Assembly (NCBI GenBank): GCA_905183005.1
Contig: CAJJDO010000003.1
Span: 351,623-415,622, forward strand
From: Paramecium pentaurelia
Lineage: Eukaryota; Ciliophora; Oligohymenophorea; Peniculida; Parameciidae
Direction of reading: 5' to 3'
DNA length: 64,000 nt
Shown: piece by piece, positions 50,103 to 62,024 of the stretch
How the letters are laid out: each line of letters opens with the position of its first letter
Position numbering within the stretch: the first letter of the stretch is position 1
Position numbers and translations under genes: made by a program
The notes under the pieces: model-generated
The model's input: only the letters and a program-made list of their open reading frames with translations
Databases searched by the model: none
Told to the model about the DNA's origin: nothing

Positions 50103-51206
50103 TCAATACTTTCTACTCCAAGGTTTATCATCTGGTATTTCTGATTTTGGTGCAAATTGATTAGCTTTTGCTTATGGATTCTATTCAAAGTATTTCTTAG
50201 CTTCTTCATATATTTGATAATCTTCTGAATATTTTTACATATCTAATGATTTAAATGATTTAATTACTCTCTGAAAATTAATTTAAATCTTATTCATATT
50301 AATCCTATTAACTTTACAAATTTTCAGAATCCATAAACATAGGTGGTTATTATTTCATAAATACTCTTTATTCAATAAATTCTTCATCTTCATATTCTAA
50401 TGGGAAATTCAATTCAGCTATTTTCTACAAAGCTTCTTCTTCATTTCCTCTTTATTATTTTAATAATCTTTCATCAGTGTCTATAACAATCTAATTGAAT
50501 AAGATTGATTATCATACTTATCTAAAATTCTTTGATGTCTCTTCACCATGTACTTAAGCTAATTCTAATAATTCTTATTTATATTCTCTCAAAATCTATA
50601 ATTCTTAAGGAGTAATATCTCTTAAATATTTAGCTGGAGATCCTGCCCATACTTCTCCTTGTTTGATTTCTGTGCCCTCTTGAACAAGAGAACCTGCTGC
50701 AACAATTCCTTATACTATTGCACCTTCTTTAATAGTTGATCCCATTCCAATAAATGCATCATCACCTATTATACATCCTTGTAAATTAGAATTTGGCCCA
50801 ACAAAAGAGTTGTTACCAACTGTTATTGTTTTGGTTGCTTTTATGTATACATTATCTTAAATTAATGAATTCTTTCCCACTGTTATTGAATTATTATCTG
50901 CTCTTAATGTTGCTCCATACCATATTGATGAGCTATCAAATCAATTTCTTAATCTTACTTTTATTTTAAAATAACATTTCCAATCAATACTGAATTTGGG
51001 GCTGTAAATATAGCATCTCCAATTTAAGGAGTATGTCCTTTGGCTTCCACTTATCTCAAACATTATACTAAACGATCATCACTTGCTTCACTTCCCAACA
51101 TATCATTTCCTTAAGATAATAAACTCTTTCCTAATCTCCTATAATATGGGCCAACTGTATTAACAACAAAGGAATCAAATATTTGGAGAATCTTAACTTT
51201 GAACAT
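50103..51206 (-). CDS. Gamma-carbonic-anhydrase-like protein with C-terminal extension, 341 aa
   Basis: Introns of 26, 27 and 25 nt. The N-terminus matches mitochondrial gamma-CA proteins (V-G-P-Y-Y-R-R-L-G). Left-handed beta-helix hexapeptide repeats follow: S-S-I-W-Y-G-A-T-L-R-A-D, I-Q-D-N-V-Y-I, G-C-I-I-G-D-D-A-F-I-G-M-G-S, V-W-A-G-S-P-A-K-Y-L. The three zinc His of active gamma-CAs are missing: V-Y-I-K where V-x-H is expected, F-V-G-P-N-S where I-G-H is expected. It is therefore probably a structural CAL-type subunit of mitochondrial complex I. A further about 120-residue acidic helical tail is unusual. Start 7 bp from the divergent importin alpha start. Confidence 0.8.
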
Positions 51207-51213
51207 AATTATT

Positions 51214-52593
51214 ATGTAATTTTAATCAATTTTAACTTAGAAAAGAGAGGAATTTCGAGTTTCCATAAGAAAACAAGAGATAGAAGCTATATTTAAAAAT
51301 AGAAGATTAATGTTAGTTGAATAATCTTCATTGACTTTATCTCTCACTTAAATCATTTATCAAATCCAATAAAATTTACTTACATAAGATTAATCATAAT
51401 TACTTAATCTCCTCAAATAATTATACACAAAAATATTAGTAGAAAAAGCAATATCTATATCATTAAATGAATTCAATTTCATTTTTTAATTTATTGAGAA
51501 TTATACTCAATATTCATATGATGTCTTAGAAACTATTTTATTGATAATTTATGGTTTAACATTTTCAAGTACTATTGAAGAATTTGAAACCTTTCTATAG
51601 ACATCTTAATTATTAATTTAACTTAATGGTTTGTTTTATAATTGTTCAGAATTTTCATTGGATTTTGTAGATTTACTATTACTTATACTAGAAAATATAG
51701 CTAGAAAATCAAATGCATGTTTAAATAATTTAATATAAAACAATTTTTTAATTGTAGTGAAATGGATGCTTGAAACTATTGAGATATAAAATAACGAAAA
51801 ATGTGTAATTAGTCTTTTAGGATTCTTATCTGTCTTTGTTGAATAAAATTTTAATAAAGAATACAAAGATTTATAAATAATATTGTTAAATATTAATAAA
51901 CTATGTAAAATCTTTTTGAAGATCAACTACTTCTCTATTGAATAATTGTTGAATGATTCTGATAATTTAGAAAAATATGAAATTAAAATAAATTTAATTA
52001 CAAAATTACTTAATGTAGTCAAATATTATACAGATAAATTACAATAATAAGCAAATATTTATGAATACAAATATGTATGGAGAGTTATTTTATTAATCAA
52101 TTTTTCTGATTGTTAATTAATAATATTTTAAAAAATTACTGCATACATTTTATCAACATAAACTTAAAGTAATGAATTTTCAATAAAATATATTGTCAAA
52201 GAAAACTAATAAATACTTGAATAACTTCTTAATTCTTTAAATAAATAATAAAAACCTTCAGGAGATGTTGAAAAATTCAGAATGCATAATGCCAACACTT
52301 TTAGAAATATCTATTAGCATTTAGATTAAACAAGTCTTAAGTTTTATGAATAAAATTTAACTGATTTAATTGAAATTGAATGTAATTATTAACTCTATAA
52401 ATTAGAATCATGTAAAGTACTATCCATTTTGCTTGAATGTCTATATATTTTACTCTAAAAATTTCCAGATTTAAAATACCTATCATTAATTGAAATAAAA
52501 TTGAAATTTTGTTATGAAAATTCATGTTGGTAAAGTCTTAAATATTTGTTGCTTTGTAAATTTATAAATTTTAAATTATAGCTATAGCTTTGA
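51214..52593 (+). CDS. Importin alpha-like nuclear import adaptor, 459 aa
   Basis: Intronless 459 aa. Residues about 8-40 form an importin-beta-binding (IBB) domain: K-R-E-E-F-R-V-S-I-R-K-Q-E-I-E-A, then F-K-N-R-R. The rest is helical with Leu/Ile periodicity consistent with ARM repeats, though they are much diverged and Trp/Asn-array residues typical of NLS-binding grooves are scarce. Importin alphas carry NLS cargo to the nucleus with importin beta. The lack of a clear W-x3-N array suggests a specialised or weakly NLS-binding member. ATG chosen because a later Met (residue 33) would truncate the IBB. Confidence 0.7.
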
Positions 52594-52904
52594 TAAATGA
52601 ATAAGATTAAATGAAATCACTAAAGGAATCTAAGATTGGTTATTATATTGAACTCTTAAGTTAAAGTGGAAGCAAATAGATTCAAGTTTTAGCTTGTAAA
52701 TTATTAGAACAAATTTGATTTAATATAATCTCTATAAGATTAAATAAAAACAAATGAAATAGTTAATTCAAATTTATTTATTTTTTTTCATTTACATCAT
52801 GATATTAAGATATATAAATAAGTATAATATAGTATGACAAGGTTTATACTTCTTATCAAAGAATATGCTTATTATTATTGTATAAATAAAAATTAAATAA
52901 TTAA
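52594..52904. other. Intergenic, no gene seen
   Basis: About 310 bases between same-strand genes; A+T rich. No exon seen. Confidence 0.45.
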
Positions 52905-54035
52905 ATGCTTCCAAAAATTTAAGGATAAGCAGTTGGAAGAAAAGAAAATTTGGCTTCATAACAGATAGTAGAAGATCATCTAAAAAACATACTGAAAAAA
53001 CAAGAAAACTAAGTATGACAATTATTGAATTATATACAGAATTACAAAGCATGGAAAACCCCATATGCCCCAAAGAATCCTCATTCACCATTTGGAGATT
53101 TTCCAAAGGAATATTTGCCTAAAGAAAAGGCTAATTAATAAAAAGTTATTGAACCTGTTCATGAGACTTCCTAGAATGCTTTAATTACAAGTATACAGTT
53201 GTTTGAGATTAAATAGATAAATATTAAGGGACTCATTAAGGAACAGGAGGAAGAACTAGTTCATAATTATAGAAGAAAGAAGAATATAGACCTGCACCAC
53301 CGAAAGCAGGAGCATTCGATTAAAGAACAATATCAGTTTCAGATTTCAGGAGATATTATGATCGAGGAGATTTACCTATTAAAGTTCTAAATTAAAAAAT
53401 ATCAATAGGTTGATCATTAAGGAAGTGTAAATAGAATTATATGGAAAATATCTCCAGAACAATTAGATTATCATCATTATTTGCCAATATTTTTTGATGG
53501 ATTAAGAGTATTTCATAAATTTAAAAAATAAGGAAAAAATGGATCCTTATAGATTCTTGGCTATATTAGGAACATATGGATTACTAGAAAATGGAGGTAA
53601 TAAAATATTACCAGTTATTCCATAATTGATTATTCCAATCAAAAGTAATTTAAAATTTTAGAATAATAGCAAATTTGAATACAAGAGATCCAAGTATTAT
53701 AGAAGTACAATTAAAAGTATTACAAAAATTAGTGTTGAGTGGAGAAATGGTTGGAGAGGCATTAGGTAAATTAGTTATCTTAAATTATTAGTACCTTATT
53801 ATAGACAATTATTGCCAATAATGAATTTATATAAAAATAGAAATTCAAATTTAGGTGATTTTATCGAGTACAACCAAAGAAAACGAGTTAATATTGGTGA
53901 CTTGATTTAAGAAACATTAGAATTATTTGAATAAACAGGAGGAGAAGTAAGAATTTTAAATTAATAATTTAATAGGATGCTTATATAAATATTAAATACA
54001 TGATTCCAACTTATGAGAGTTGCATTTTAAATTGA
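52905..54035 (+). CDS. PACRG: Parkin co-regulated gene protein (PACRG), 315 aa
   Basis: Seven introns of 25-29 nt, an unusually high density, restore 315 aa. Conserved block: A-F-D-Q-R-T-I-S-V-S-D-F-R-R-Y-Y-D-R-G-D, L-D-Y-H-H-Y-L-P-I-F-F-D-G-L-R, G-G-N-K-I-L-P-V-I-P-Q-L-I-I-P, V-L-Q-K-L-V-L-S-G-E-M-V-G-E-A-L, I-G-D-L-I-Q-E-T-L and I-K-Y-M-I-P-T-Y-E-S-C. These match animal PACRG closely. PACRG is an inner-junction protein of ciliary doublet microtubules. The first about 110 residues, with a polar spacer, are less conserved. Confidence 0.92.
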
Positions 54036-54270
54036 TAAAGAATAATAATATATATATATATATTAATAATTAAACATATAATATTTCTAATATTATTTAG
54101 TCAATATTTATTATTTTATATAAGATACATTAATATAACTAAATAAATATATTTTTATATTTAGATTAAAATTGTATTAGAAATTTATATAGACTCATAT
54201 AAATGAGAATAATGAATATAAATAAGATAATTCAATTTTTAATATCAAATAAAACAAAATTTATTTATTA

Positions 54271-55040
54271 TCAAATTTCATTTATTTTCCAAAGTGTATG
54301 ATTGTCATTTGGTTTACCACAATCTATTTATTATAATGAGACTTTTAATTAGCCTTCAAGATTACACTAATTTACATTAGTTTGTAAATAGTACCCAGTG
54401 TTTTAGTGTTTAATTTCTAACCAGGTTATAATTTTTAAATTTATTTACTTATATTATCACTTATTTTCTCTATACTCCAATTATCACCTTCATCACTTCC
54501 TCCAACATCGATCTATCCATTACTACTTCTTTATTAAGCTTTTAAATAACATTTTGTTAAAGGATGATATAACTAACAGTTAAATCAATATTAAAATACT
54601 TTAACTACATTTTCATTAATGTTTTCAAAAACCCAAGTATCATATTCATTATGACATTCCTAGCAACACAAAACTTCATTCATTCGGGAATTTTGATGCC
54701 GTATCCTATGAGAATGGAGATATCTCTCAGAACTTACATTAATCAATTAAAATGTGTTATTATTAATACAGCTTTCCATCAGGTTTTAATTGGATGTACA
54801 CTAAGTAAACCGACTAATTTTATGACTACTTTCACTAATGTTTGGTGTTTCTGTCTCTTTTCCTAATTCTTCTTTGATGATCAATCTACTTACACTAGGC
54901 ACTAAGAGTGATTGTTATCGGTTGAATAAATATTTGTCAATTAGATTTTCTTTAATGCAAATACCATTTCTTGGTTCATAATAGATAGATGATTAATCAA
55001 AACAATTTGCATTTTATTCTTTCTAACACAAATTCCCCAT
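54271..55040 (-). CDS. Unrecognised protein with MGxxC dual-acylation start, 236 aa
   Basis: Two introns (27 and 32 nt; the first is a multiple of three and carries an in-frame TGA). The N-terminus MGNLCQKEQN fits N-myristoylation plus palmitoylation, suggesting membrane attachment. The middle has a C-C-x2-C-H knuckle-like cluster and V-G-G-S-D-E-G-D-N-W-S. The end is C-G-K-P-N-D-N-H-T-L-W-K-I-N. No domain name comes to mind. Convergent with PACRG (235 bp). Confidence 0.6.
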
Positions 55041-55417
55041 AAAATTTTAATTTAATTAGTAGAATTCATTCAAGACTAAAAGAATTTGAATCAAAATCTA
55101 TATAAATTAATTCAAATAATTAACAACTAACTAAAAATAACAAGGTTAATTTTTCATGAATTTTTAAGAAGTTCATTCATTTTTTAAATGAAAAAATATA
55201 GATTATTTTGTTAACTAATATGATTCAATAATTTAATATTTACTGATGGATATAAATCATTATCTTTTTTATAGAATCAAATAAAATACAACCTATTTTA
55301 TAGATTTAAATTAAATCAAAAAGAGTAACTTAAAAAAAAAGTAATTTTAAATATTAGATATTTATTTCATCAATAACTTGTAATGTGATAAAATATAATA
55401 CATTTTCAATTATAATT
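55041..55417. other. Intergenic, no gene seen
   Basis: About 380 bases, A+T rich, between two same-strand genes. No exon seen. Confidence 0.5.
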
Positions 55418-56069
55418 TCATAAAAAAAATTGTTATTTAATATCATATAGACCTTCACTAATTGAATTTAATTACTATTTTAAAGATTTATATTGAGGAT
55501 CTATAGATAATAACTCCTTATAAGATTTTAATAGGATTAACATATCATTATCTTGTTTTTTCATCTATAAATAGAAAATTAAATACATGGTTCTAAATTT
55601 CATCCAAATTTTCTTGTATATTTTTGGTTTGTTTTGCTATATGATTATTTTAATTTTCAAGAAAGTTAAACCTATCATTAAGAATGAGATCTAATTATTA
55701 TGGGAATGTCGAAAAGTATTTTTCTATTGATTATTGTTAAATTTCACTCTTTTAAACTTTCTCAATTAATTCTTCCTAAAGTGGTATTACTACTTAAGCT
55801 ATTCTATTGACTACTAATTCTAAATCTTTTAGCTTATTTTCAAATTCATTAAATGTCTTAAAATAAATAAACATTTTTTCAAAGTCTTGTTATTTAACTT
55901 ATATTTCTCTTAAAACTGACTACAATTAAGTAAAAAATAAATCCAAAACTTCATATGTAACAAAGGAAGAAGGGTTTAAAGATTATAATTTAACAACCAT
56001 ATCCTTATTTAGTTATGATTATCCAATAGGTGTGTCAATTCTTAAACTTTTGCTTCTCGGTTAATTCAT
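55418..56069 (-). CDS. Coiled-coil protein, 209 aa
   Basis: One 22-nt intron. Begins MNQPRSKSLRIDTPIGQS (Ser/Arg-rich), then almost entirely amphipathic helix with Leu, Glu, Gln and Asn. No catalytic or targeting motif. Probably an elongated scaffold or adaptor; family not recognised. Confidence 0.6.
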
Positions 56070-56440
56070 TGCAGAAATTTTAATAATAAAATATTATCTA
56101 TATATATTTAATTAGAATATTAAATCTATATGATAATTATATTCTTGTTTTGTATAAATATTTTTTCTTGAAATACAAGCTACTTAATTGATAAGACTCT
56201 AAAAATCATATTTATTTAAATAATAAACTTAGTATTTTAATTAAATTTATATTTTCATATTAATCTGTAATTTTTAAGTAGGTCCTTTTCTTTAAAATAA
56301 CTATAATTCAATATAAAGATATGAATTTCTAATGAAAAAAGAATCTTTTTAATAATGGATACAAATTTCTTAATTCTTAACACCAATCAGTTAATTAGTT
56401 CTTTTATATTAGATTTAGAATATAAAATATTAAATTTTCA
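56070..56440. other. Intergenic, divergent promoter region
   Basis: About 370 bases between divergent genes; A+T rich; no exon seen. Confidence 0.5.
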
Positions 56441-57374
56441 ATGGGTACTACATGTTCCTCTGAAAAATTTAAAATTTCCCCAACTGCATCTACTTGTGAA
56501 CTCTTAAGCTGTGATCACCCTCTCATTTTAGTGGCTCATCAATGCATTTAAAACATTGATTTAATAGGAGAATTAGAAGCTGCACCAATTGTTGTTCAAC
56601 AATATAGCAAGAAACTTAAAGATTCTAGTTAAGTACTTAAACCTGCATTGGAAAGATTAGAGAATGAAGAACAGAATTTTCTTAAGATCTGGAATCTGAT
56701 TGTTTCAATATTAAAAAATGTTTCTTCTCTAATAAAGGCAGCTTTGTAAGACCCTTTATTTATTGAATATCTTCCTATTATCTCCTATAACCTTAAAGAA
56801 TAGTAAAATGATTTAGAGATGCTAATAAACCAGAAGAGAGGTCAATAGTAGATTAAGAGAGCTTAATCTCATATTATATAGAGCAGAGTTATTAGAATTA
56901 ACAAGAGACATTAAACCGATAAGATTTGAATATTTACATAATCAATATATCCTCAATATTCATTTTTATGATTGATTTTAGAGTTGTTTAATTTATTTTG
57001 GTTGATAAAATCTCAAAGCACCAGAATTAATTGAATATCTTAAAAATGTTGGTGGTGGTCCGTCCTTTGAAATTTATCCAATATAAGATTAACAATTCAT
57101 GCACTAGAGAGCTGAGTACCTCTTTATTGTAATAAAATTACAAATTTTTCTTTAATATCAATAATTTTCACACTATTTTTGTGATGCTAAAAGAATGATG
57201 CATAACCTGTTTATGCTTAATATTTGGTATCGCTTTAAAATAAAGAATTTTTGCAATGAAAACACTAATAAACACCTTATTGATCATGCTTACATATATG
57301 GAAAAAAAAATACATTCCAAAATTCTCCTGTAAAAGGTCTTTCCATTCCTTTTGCAACAGCTATCCAATAATGA
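56441..57374 (+). CDS. MGxxC-start helical protein, possibly CYRI/FAM49-like; frame not fully resolved
   Basis: The first about 145 codons read cleanly from MGTTCSSEKFKISPTAS, a potential myristoyl/palmitoyl N-terminus, into helical sequence. The frame then appears to shift by one base near 56.84 kb, where A-E-L-L-E-L-T-R-D-I-K-P continues. It resumes downstream (A-P-E-L-I-E-Y-L-K-N-V-G-G-G-P-S-F, then H-L-I-D-H-A-Y-I-Y-G and S-P-V-K-G-L-S-I) to TGA at 57372. Length, MG start and the D-H ... S-P-x-K-x-x-I ending vaguely recall CYRI/FAM49 Rac-binding proteins. That is a weak suggestion. Introns in the middle are unresolved, or one indel is present. Confidence 0.4.
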
Positions 57375-57689
57375 TGAGGATCCATAGATAATCTATCTAA
57401 TCTAATTTCTAACTTTTTTTAAGGTTTGATAAGGTTTTTATTAATAGCTTCAAAAATTTTATTGAATTAAAACTTAATTTTCATTGTTTTTAATTTAACA
57501 CATAAAAAATAATTTAATTGGAAAATAGAATTCTAAAAATGATTCTAGTTTATAAAATATGAAAAAAACAATTAAAAATTAGCATAATATTTTAATAATG
57601 AAAAGATAAAACATAAATGTTCTTATATTTTTAATAAATTATTGATTAATTATCATAAAATTTAATATATATGTATAATTAAAATATTA
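57375..57689. other. Intergenic, no gene seen
   Basis: About 315 bases, A+T rich, between two same-strand genes. No exon seen. Confidence 0.45.
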
Positions 57690-58953
57690 ATGTAGAAACA
57701 AAAATACAAAGTTTCAAAAAGTTCCAAACATCTTTATCAAATTTGGTAAACACAGAATAAAATTTTCTGCAATGGTAAATTACTTACAGTGTATTTTCAA
57801 CTTACTAATCACCTATAGATCTGAAAATCATAAATTATTAGCTAGTGTTAGTTTTATAACAATTCCTTCATTTCTATTTTATATATTTATGTCTCCTGTA
57901 AATAATATTAAAATATTAGGAATTTGCAAAAAGTGGATAAAATGGTTATACAATTGTATTTGTGTTGATCTAAATAACAATATATGTTTTTCTTTGGTTT
58001 GCAGTTTGTTTGGATCCTGGAATCATACCAAATATAGTAATAGTTTTAGTAATAAAAGAGACCAGAATATGAAATGAATGAGGAACTTTTGGATGTGCCA
58101 TAGAAATATTCAAAAATAGATTACAGATTTATAATGGATTTAAAAATGTTTATAATAAAAGCTCATTAATTTAAATTAAAGTATTGTTCAACTTGTATGT
58201 GATTAATATTTAATTAGGTGCTATCTATCGACCTGTTCGAGCCTCTCATTGTCCATCTTGTGATAATTGTGTTGTTAGATTTGATCATCATTGTTCTTGG
58301 ATTGGATAATGTATAGGAAGAAGGAACTACATTTATTTTTATTTTTTTCTCATGTCAGTATCCTTTAAACTAATTTTTGTGTTTGGAGTATGCTTGTCTT
58401 ATATTGTTGATGAATCTAAAAAAAGATCAGTAAGTATGGAAACATCAGATGCTATCTCAGAAACCTTAGCTAACAATCCTATAAGTATAATACTTGTAAT
58501 TTATTCGTTTGGAGTATTACTTAAATTTTATTTTTATAGTTTTCTTGTTTTGTTATAGGTTTATGGGGATTTCATACATATTTGGTTCTCACTAATATGA
58601 CAACAAATGAATATTTGAAGAAACATTGGATAGTACAAAGTAATAATCCATTTAAAAGGTACTTTATAAATTTATTATTAGATAAAATATTTAAAAAAAC
58701 ATTTTTAATGTACTTACTTTTATAACTTAACTGAAATTTTTCGAATTAAAGCAATATGTCTATAAGCCTAAAGAATATATACAAGTAAATTATAAATCCT
58801 TATTTTTAAAAGAGTCCTATCCATATATAAAATCACTTAAATGAAGTAAATGATTCTTAAAAATATAGAGAAGAAGATAAAATTTAAGTTGAATATAGAG
58901 GAAATCAAATGCAATAATAAGATATATAAATTATTACAGAAATAAAACCTTGA
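57690..58953 (+). CDS. DHHC palmitoyltransferase
   Basis: Start 57690 gives MQKQKYKVSKSSKHLYQIW ... N-K-I-F-C-N-G-K, the plant-type DHHC N-terminus (Y-x-x-W-x-x-N-x-F-x-C-x-G-x). At least six introns of 22-28 nt. A D-P-G-I-I-P loop after TM2, then the Cys-rich domain with Y-C-S-T-C, R-P-V-R-A-S-H-C-P-S-C-D-N-C, D-H-H-C-S-W-I-G-Q-C-I-G-R-R-N-Y, two further TM helices, and a T-N-E-Y-L-K-K-H (TTxE-like) motif. The enzyme S-acylates cysteines at endomembranes. Intron borders in the TM1-TM2 loop and after N-N-P-F-K were not all fixed, so residue numbers are approximate. Confidence 0.88.
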
Positions 58954-59028
58954 TTAATATTATTAATTCAATCATTAAAATTTTATCTCTATCAATATCT
59001 CATTTTATCCAAAATTTTTATTGATTCT

Positions 59029-59797
59029 TCAATTTGAGGTCAAAGTTTGCTTTTTGTCAATTAAGTTTTAAATTCTTCTTACTTATTCTGTAGTTTGGAT
59101 ATTATTTAATTATGTAGATATTGATTTTAATAGGATAGCTGGCATTCTAGCTAAATGATGTTAAAGAGCATTTTCAATCCAATCCAGAGTCCTTAATTTA
59201 TGCAATAAAAATTCCACTTAGGTAGAATCAAGTCTTTCTGTACAAGGACCTGTTTTCATCATAGTTGATATAATAATTTAATCATCTAAAGACGTTAATG
59301 CAGTACAATAAGCTTCATTTAAATTTTCTTTCTAAAATCATAAATTAATTTTACTTTCAATTATTCCTCTACTCTTTACATTATCTTCTATTATTCTTGA
59401 ATTTTGGGATCCTTTAATTAAGGTAATGGAGAAGTCTATTCCTTTGTCTACTTGCTGTCATTGGTTAGAATTGATTAATCTCGAATTCTTTATGGAGAAG
59501 CCTCTGAAGTAGATCTTTAATGATTTTCTCTTTCTTTACAATCTGCTTCACTCATCTTTCTTGAATTAAATTCAAAATTTGATTCTCCTAATTTAGATTC
59601 TGTAATTAATTCACATTTTTATCCAAAAAAAAATAAATCTTTCATTTTGGAATTTTATAATTATTCTTAGTTAGCTTCATTTAATGAATCATACATTAGT
59701 TAATCTTTTTATTATTGATTTTCTTAATGAAGTAAACAAGGAATCATCTAATCCTCATAAATCTCAACAGGTTATACTTTCTTTTTCAAGCATTGTA

Positions 59798-59875
<78 letters not shown>

Positions 59876-61476
59876 GTTATTATTGTTATTATTGTTATTA
59901 TTGTTATTATTGTTATTAAAATTTGTTTTCAATTGTTTCATTCATCTTCTCTAATAGTAATTCAATTTTATCTATTCTACTATTAATCTTAGAAAATTCC
60001 TGCTTAGTTATCTATTCAGACTCTTCAATTTTTTTAGCAATAATTTATTCATAATAAGCCAATTACTTAGATTTAGCAGAATCATATAATTTAATCAGAT
60101 CTGTTTATTATTTTTTAGGTGTGATTGAATTTATTAATTAATTTGATGTTTAAATTTCTTAACTAAGATTGACTTATCTTTTCTTAGAACTAGATCCAAA
60201 AGTATTTATTTTATTATTGGACTCCATCTATTAAATTTATTCTTAATGGGGAGATGCTAATACATTTGATTCGGTCAAAATTTAAAAAGGCGATTATCTT
60301 TTTTCGTTACTATAAAATCTTTCCCTTTTTAATTGCGGATCATATCCAAAAATTTACTATTTTTGTAAATTAATTTCTTTTGGCTTGTTCTCTACAATTT
60401 GAATGTCATGTTTTTTTTCAAAAAAACTTTTATTTGCATTTTATTTAAACAGTGATTTATGTTCTCTTTAGGATTATTATTATAAAATTTAAGACTCTTT
60501 TAATGAAGAAATAGCAATAGAAGCAGCATCCCTTACATGCTTAATTTTATCAAATCTTAATTCACTAATCTTATTAGAGTATTGTTAATTAGCTCTAAAA
60601 TAATGTGGAAAAATAACACTTAATGTATACAATATATCCACTGCAATTTTACTAATCATAAAATAAATGATACCGTGAATTCCATTCAGATGATTATAGA
60701 CAATTACAAATTGTATTTAAACAATCTTCCAAATTTGGCTCAAAGATTTCTTCCACACTTAAAATTATACTCAAAAGACTTTCCAATAATCCTTATTATG
60801 TTTAACAATGAGGTGATCTAAGTAAAAATAAAAATTTACTTTAATATTTCTAAAGTTCGTTAAGTGTATTATTTGCAAACAAGCTCCAATAATTGCGATT
60901 TGCTAGTTTTGATAAGTCTGGATAGAGAGGCTGCACTTATTAACTAAGCAACTTTGTTATTATGTATAAAATTAGTCTGTAGCAATTCAGTTATTTAGAA
61001 GAATAAATCATATTAATTTGGAGATGTTTGAATTGTAAATTCATTAATATTCGCAAAAGTGTCTGAGATTACTTGTAAAAAAGAGGAGTCTCCTATTTAA
61101 AATTCATTATATATTAGTACCTTCTGAAATTCTTTTATTAATTATTTGAACTACTCTTGGTATTTATTCTTAGATATCATTACCTCTTATTTCAGATAAA
61201 AGACCAAAGACTTTAATATAATCCTTCTTTGCCTATTTAGAGAGATCATTTGAATCAAGCAGATTTGTTAAAATTACGAATTAATTTTAAGACAATTAGC
61301 CAATTAATTACCTCAATTCACTAAATCCTGTCTAAGCTGTACTTTGGGAACTAAAATGGTTGTTTAGAAGAATACTGTAATTTTGCTAATGAAGCCAAGA
61401 GTATAGTTCTTAATTATGAATTAGAATCATAAGAACTTTATTGTCTTCTGGATTTATTTAAAGCGCTACTATTCAT
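59029..61476 (-). CDS. TORTIFOLIA1/SPIRAL2-like HEAT-repeat protein with poly-Q tract, 776 aa
   Basis: Five introns (22, 28, 22, 22, 23 nt; one at 59332-59354). Residues 1-about 270 are HEAT-like helical repeats, with K-H-V-R-D-A-A-S-I-A-I-S-S-L-K-E and W-N-S-R-K-I-A-V-D-I-L-Y-T-L typical of TOG/TORTIFOLIA1 N-terminal domains. A polar linker and a short coiled coil follow, then 40 consecutive Gln (59799-59918), then an acidic/Ser region. The C-terminal module E-A-Y-C-T-A-L-T-S-L-D-D ... M-K-T-G-P-C ... L-D-W-I recalls the conserved SPIRAL2/TORTIFOLIA1 C-terminal domain. Those proteins bind microtubules and their minus ends; a similar cortical or ciliary role is an inference. Confidence 0.7.
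59799..59918 (-). repeat. Trinucleotide TAA/CAA tract coding 40 consecutive Gln
   Basis: The plus strand reads as (ATT)n with a few GTT units. On the coding minus strand every triplet is TAA or CAA, all Gln in this code, inside the TORTIFOLIA-like gene. A standard-code reader would see either poly-Ile on plus or a run of stops on minus. Confidence 0.95.
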
Positions 61477-61521
61477 TTTAAATTTATTTATAATATAACT
61501 GCTCGACAATAAAAAAAGCTT

Positions 61522-62008
61522 TCATAAAATGTATTTTGTTGTAATCAATTTTACGAAGTCTTCATATCTGATTTCCAAATCTTTATCTGGATTTGCTTCT
61601 TTAATTAATTAATTAGCTTCTTCCTCAGTTAATCTTTCTCCCATAGATTTTACCATATGTCTTAATTCATTAGCATTGATTGTTCCTTTATTAGACTTAT
61701 CTAATATTCTAAATGCATCCATTAATTCCTCTTCTGGATCTACATCTCTATGTTTTCTAGCCATTAAACTCAGAAACTCAGGAAAATCAACCATTCCTGT
61801 AGAATCAGGATCCACATCGTTTTTCATTTCACTTATTTCTGCCTCTGTTGGATTTTAATTCAATGATCGTATTAATAAACCCAAGTCATCTACCTATAAA
61901 AATAAATTAAACTTGATTTACTTTTATTTTATTATCACCATCTTTATCAAAGAGGGAGAAAGCTTCTTTATAATTTGCAATTTAATCTTCTGTTAATTAT
62001 TGATCCAT
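61522..62008 (-). CDS. Calmodulin/centrin-like EF-hand protein, 152 aa
   Basis: One 28-nt intron (61894-61921). MDQQLTEDQIANYKEAFSL resembles the calmodulin N-terminus. EF1 is D-K-D-G-D-N-K-I-K-V-D-D, EF2 D-P-D-S-T-G-M-V-D-F-P-E, EF3 D-K-S-N-K-G-T-I-N-A-N-E. EF4 is degenerate (N-P-D-K-D-L-E-I-R-Y-E-D, starting with Asn instead of Asp). Three loops look able to bind calcium. Length and the S-L-M-A-R-K segment between EF2 and EF3 place it near calmodulin, but divergence exceeds that of true ciliate CaM, so calmodulin-like is safer. Divergent from SRP9 with starts 16 bp apart. Confidence 0.88.
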
Positions 62009-62024
62009 TAATTTAAATAATATA

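Noticed and set aside
59684..59986. Plus-strand frame with a long poly-isoleucine run
   Set aside because: It is the antisense of the poly-Gln tract in the TORTIFOLIA-like gene.
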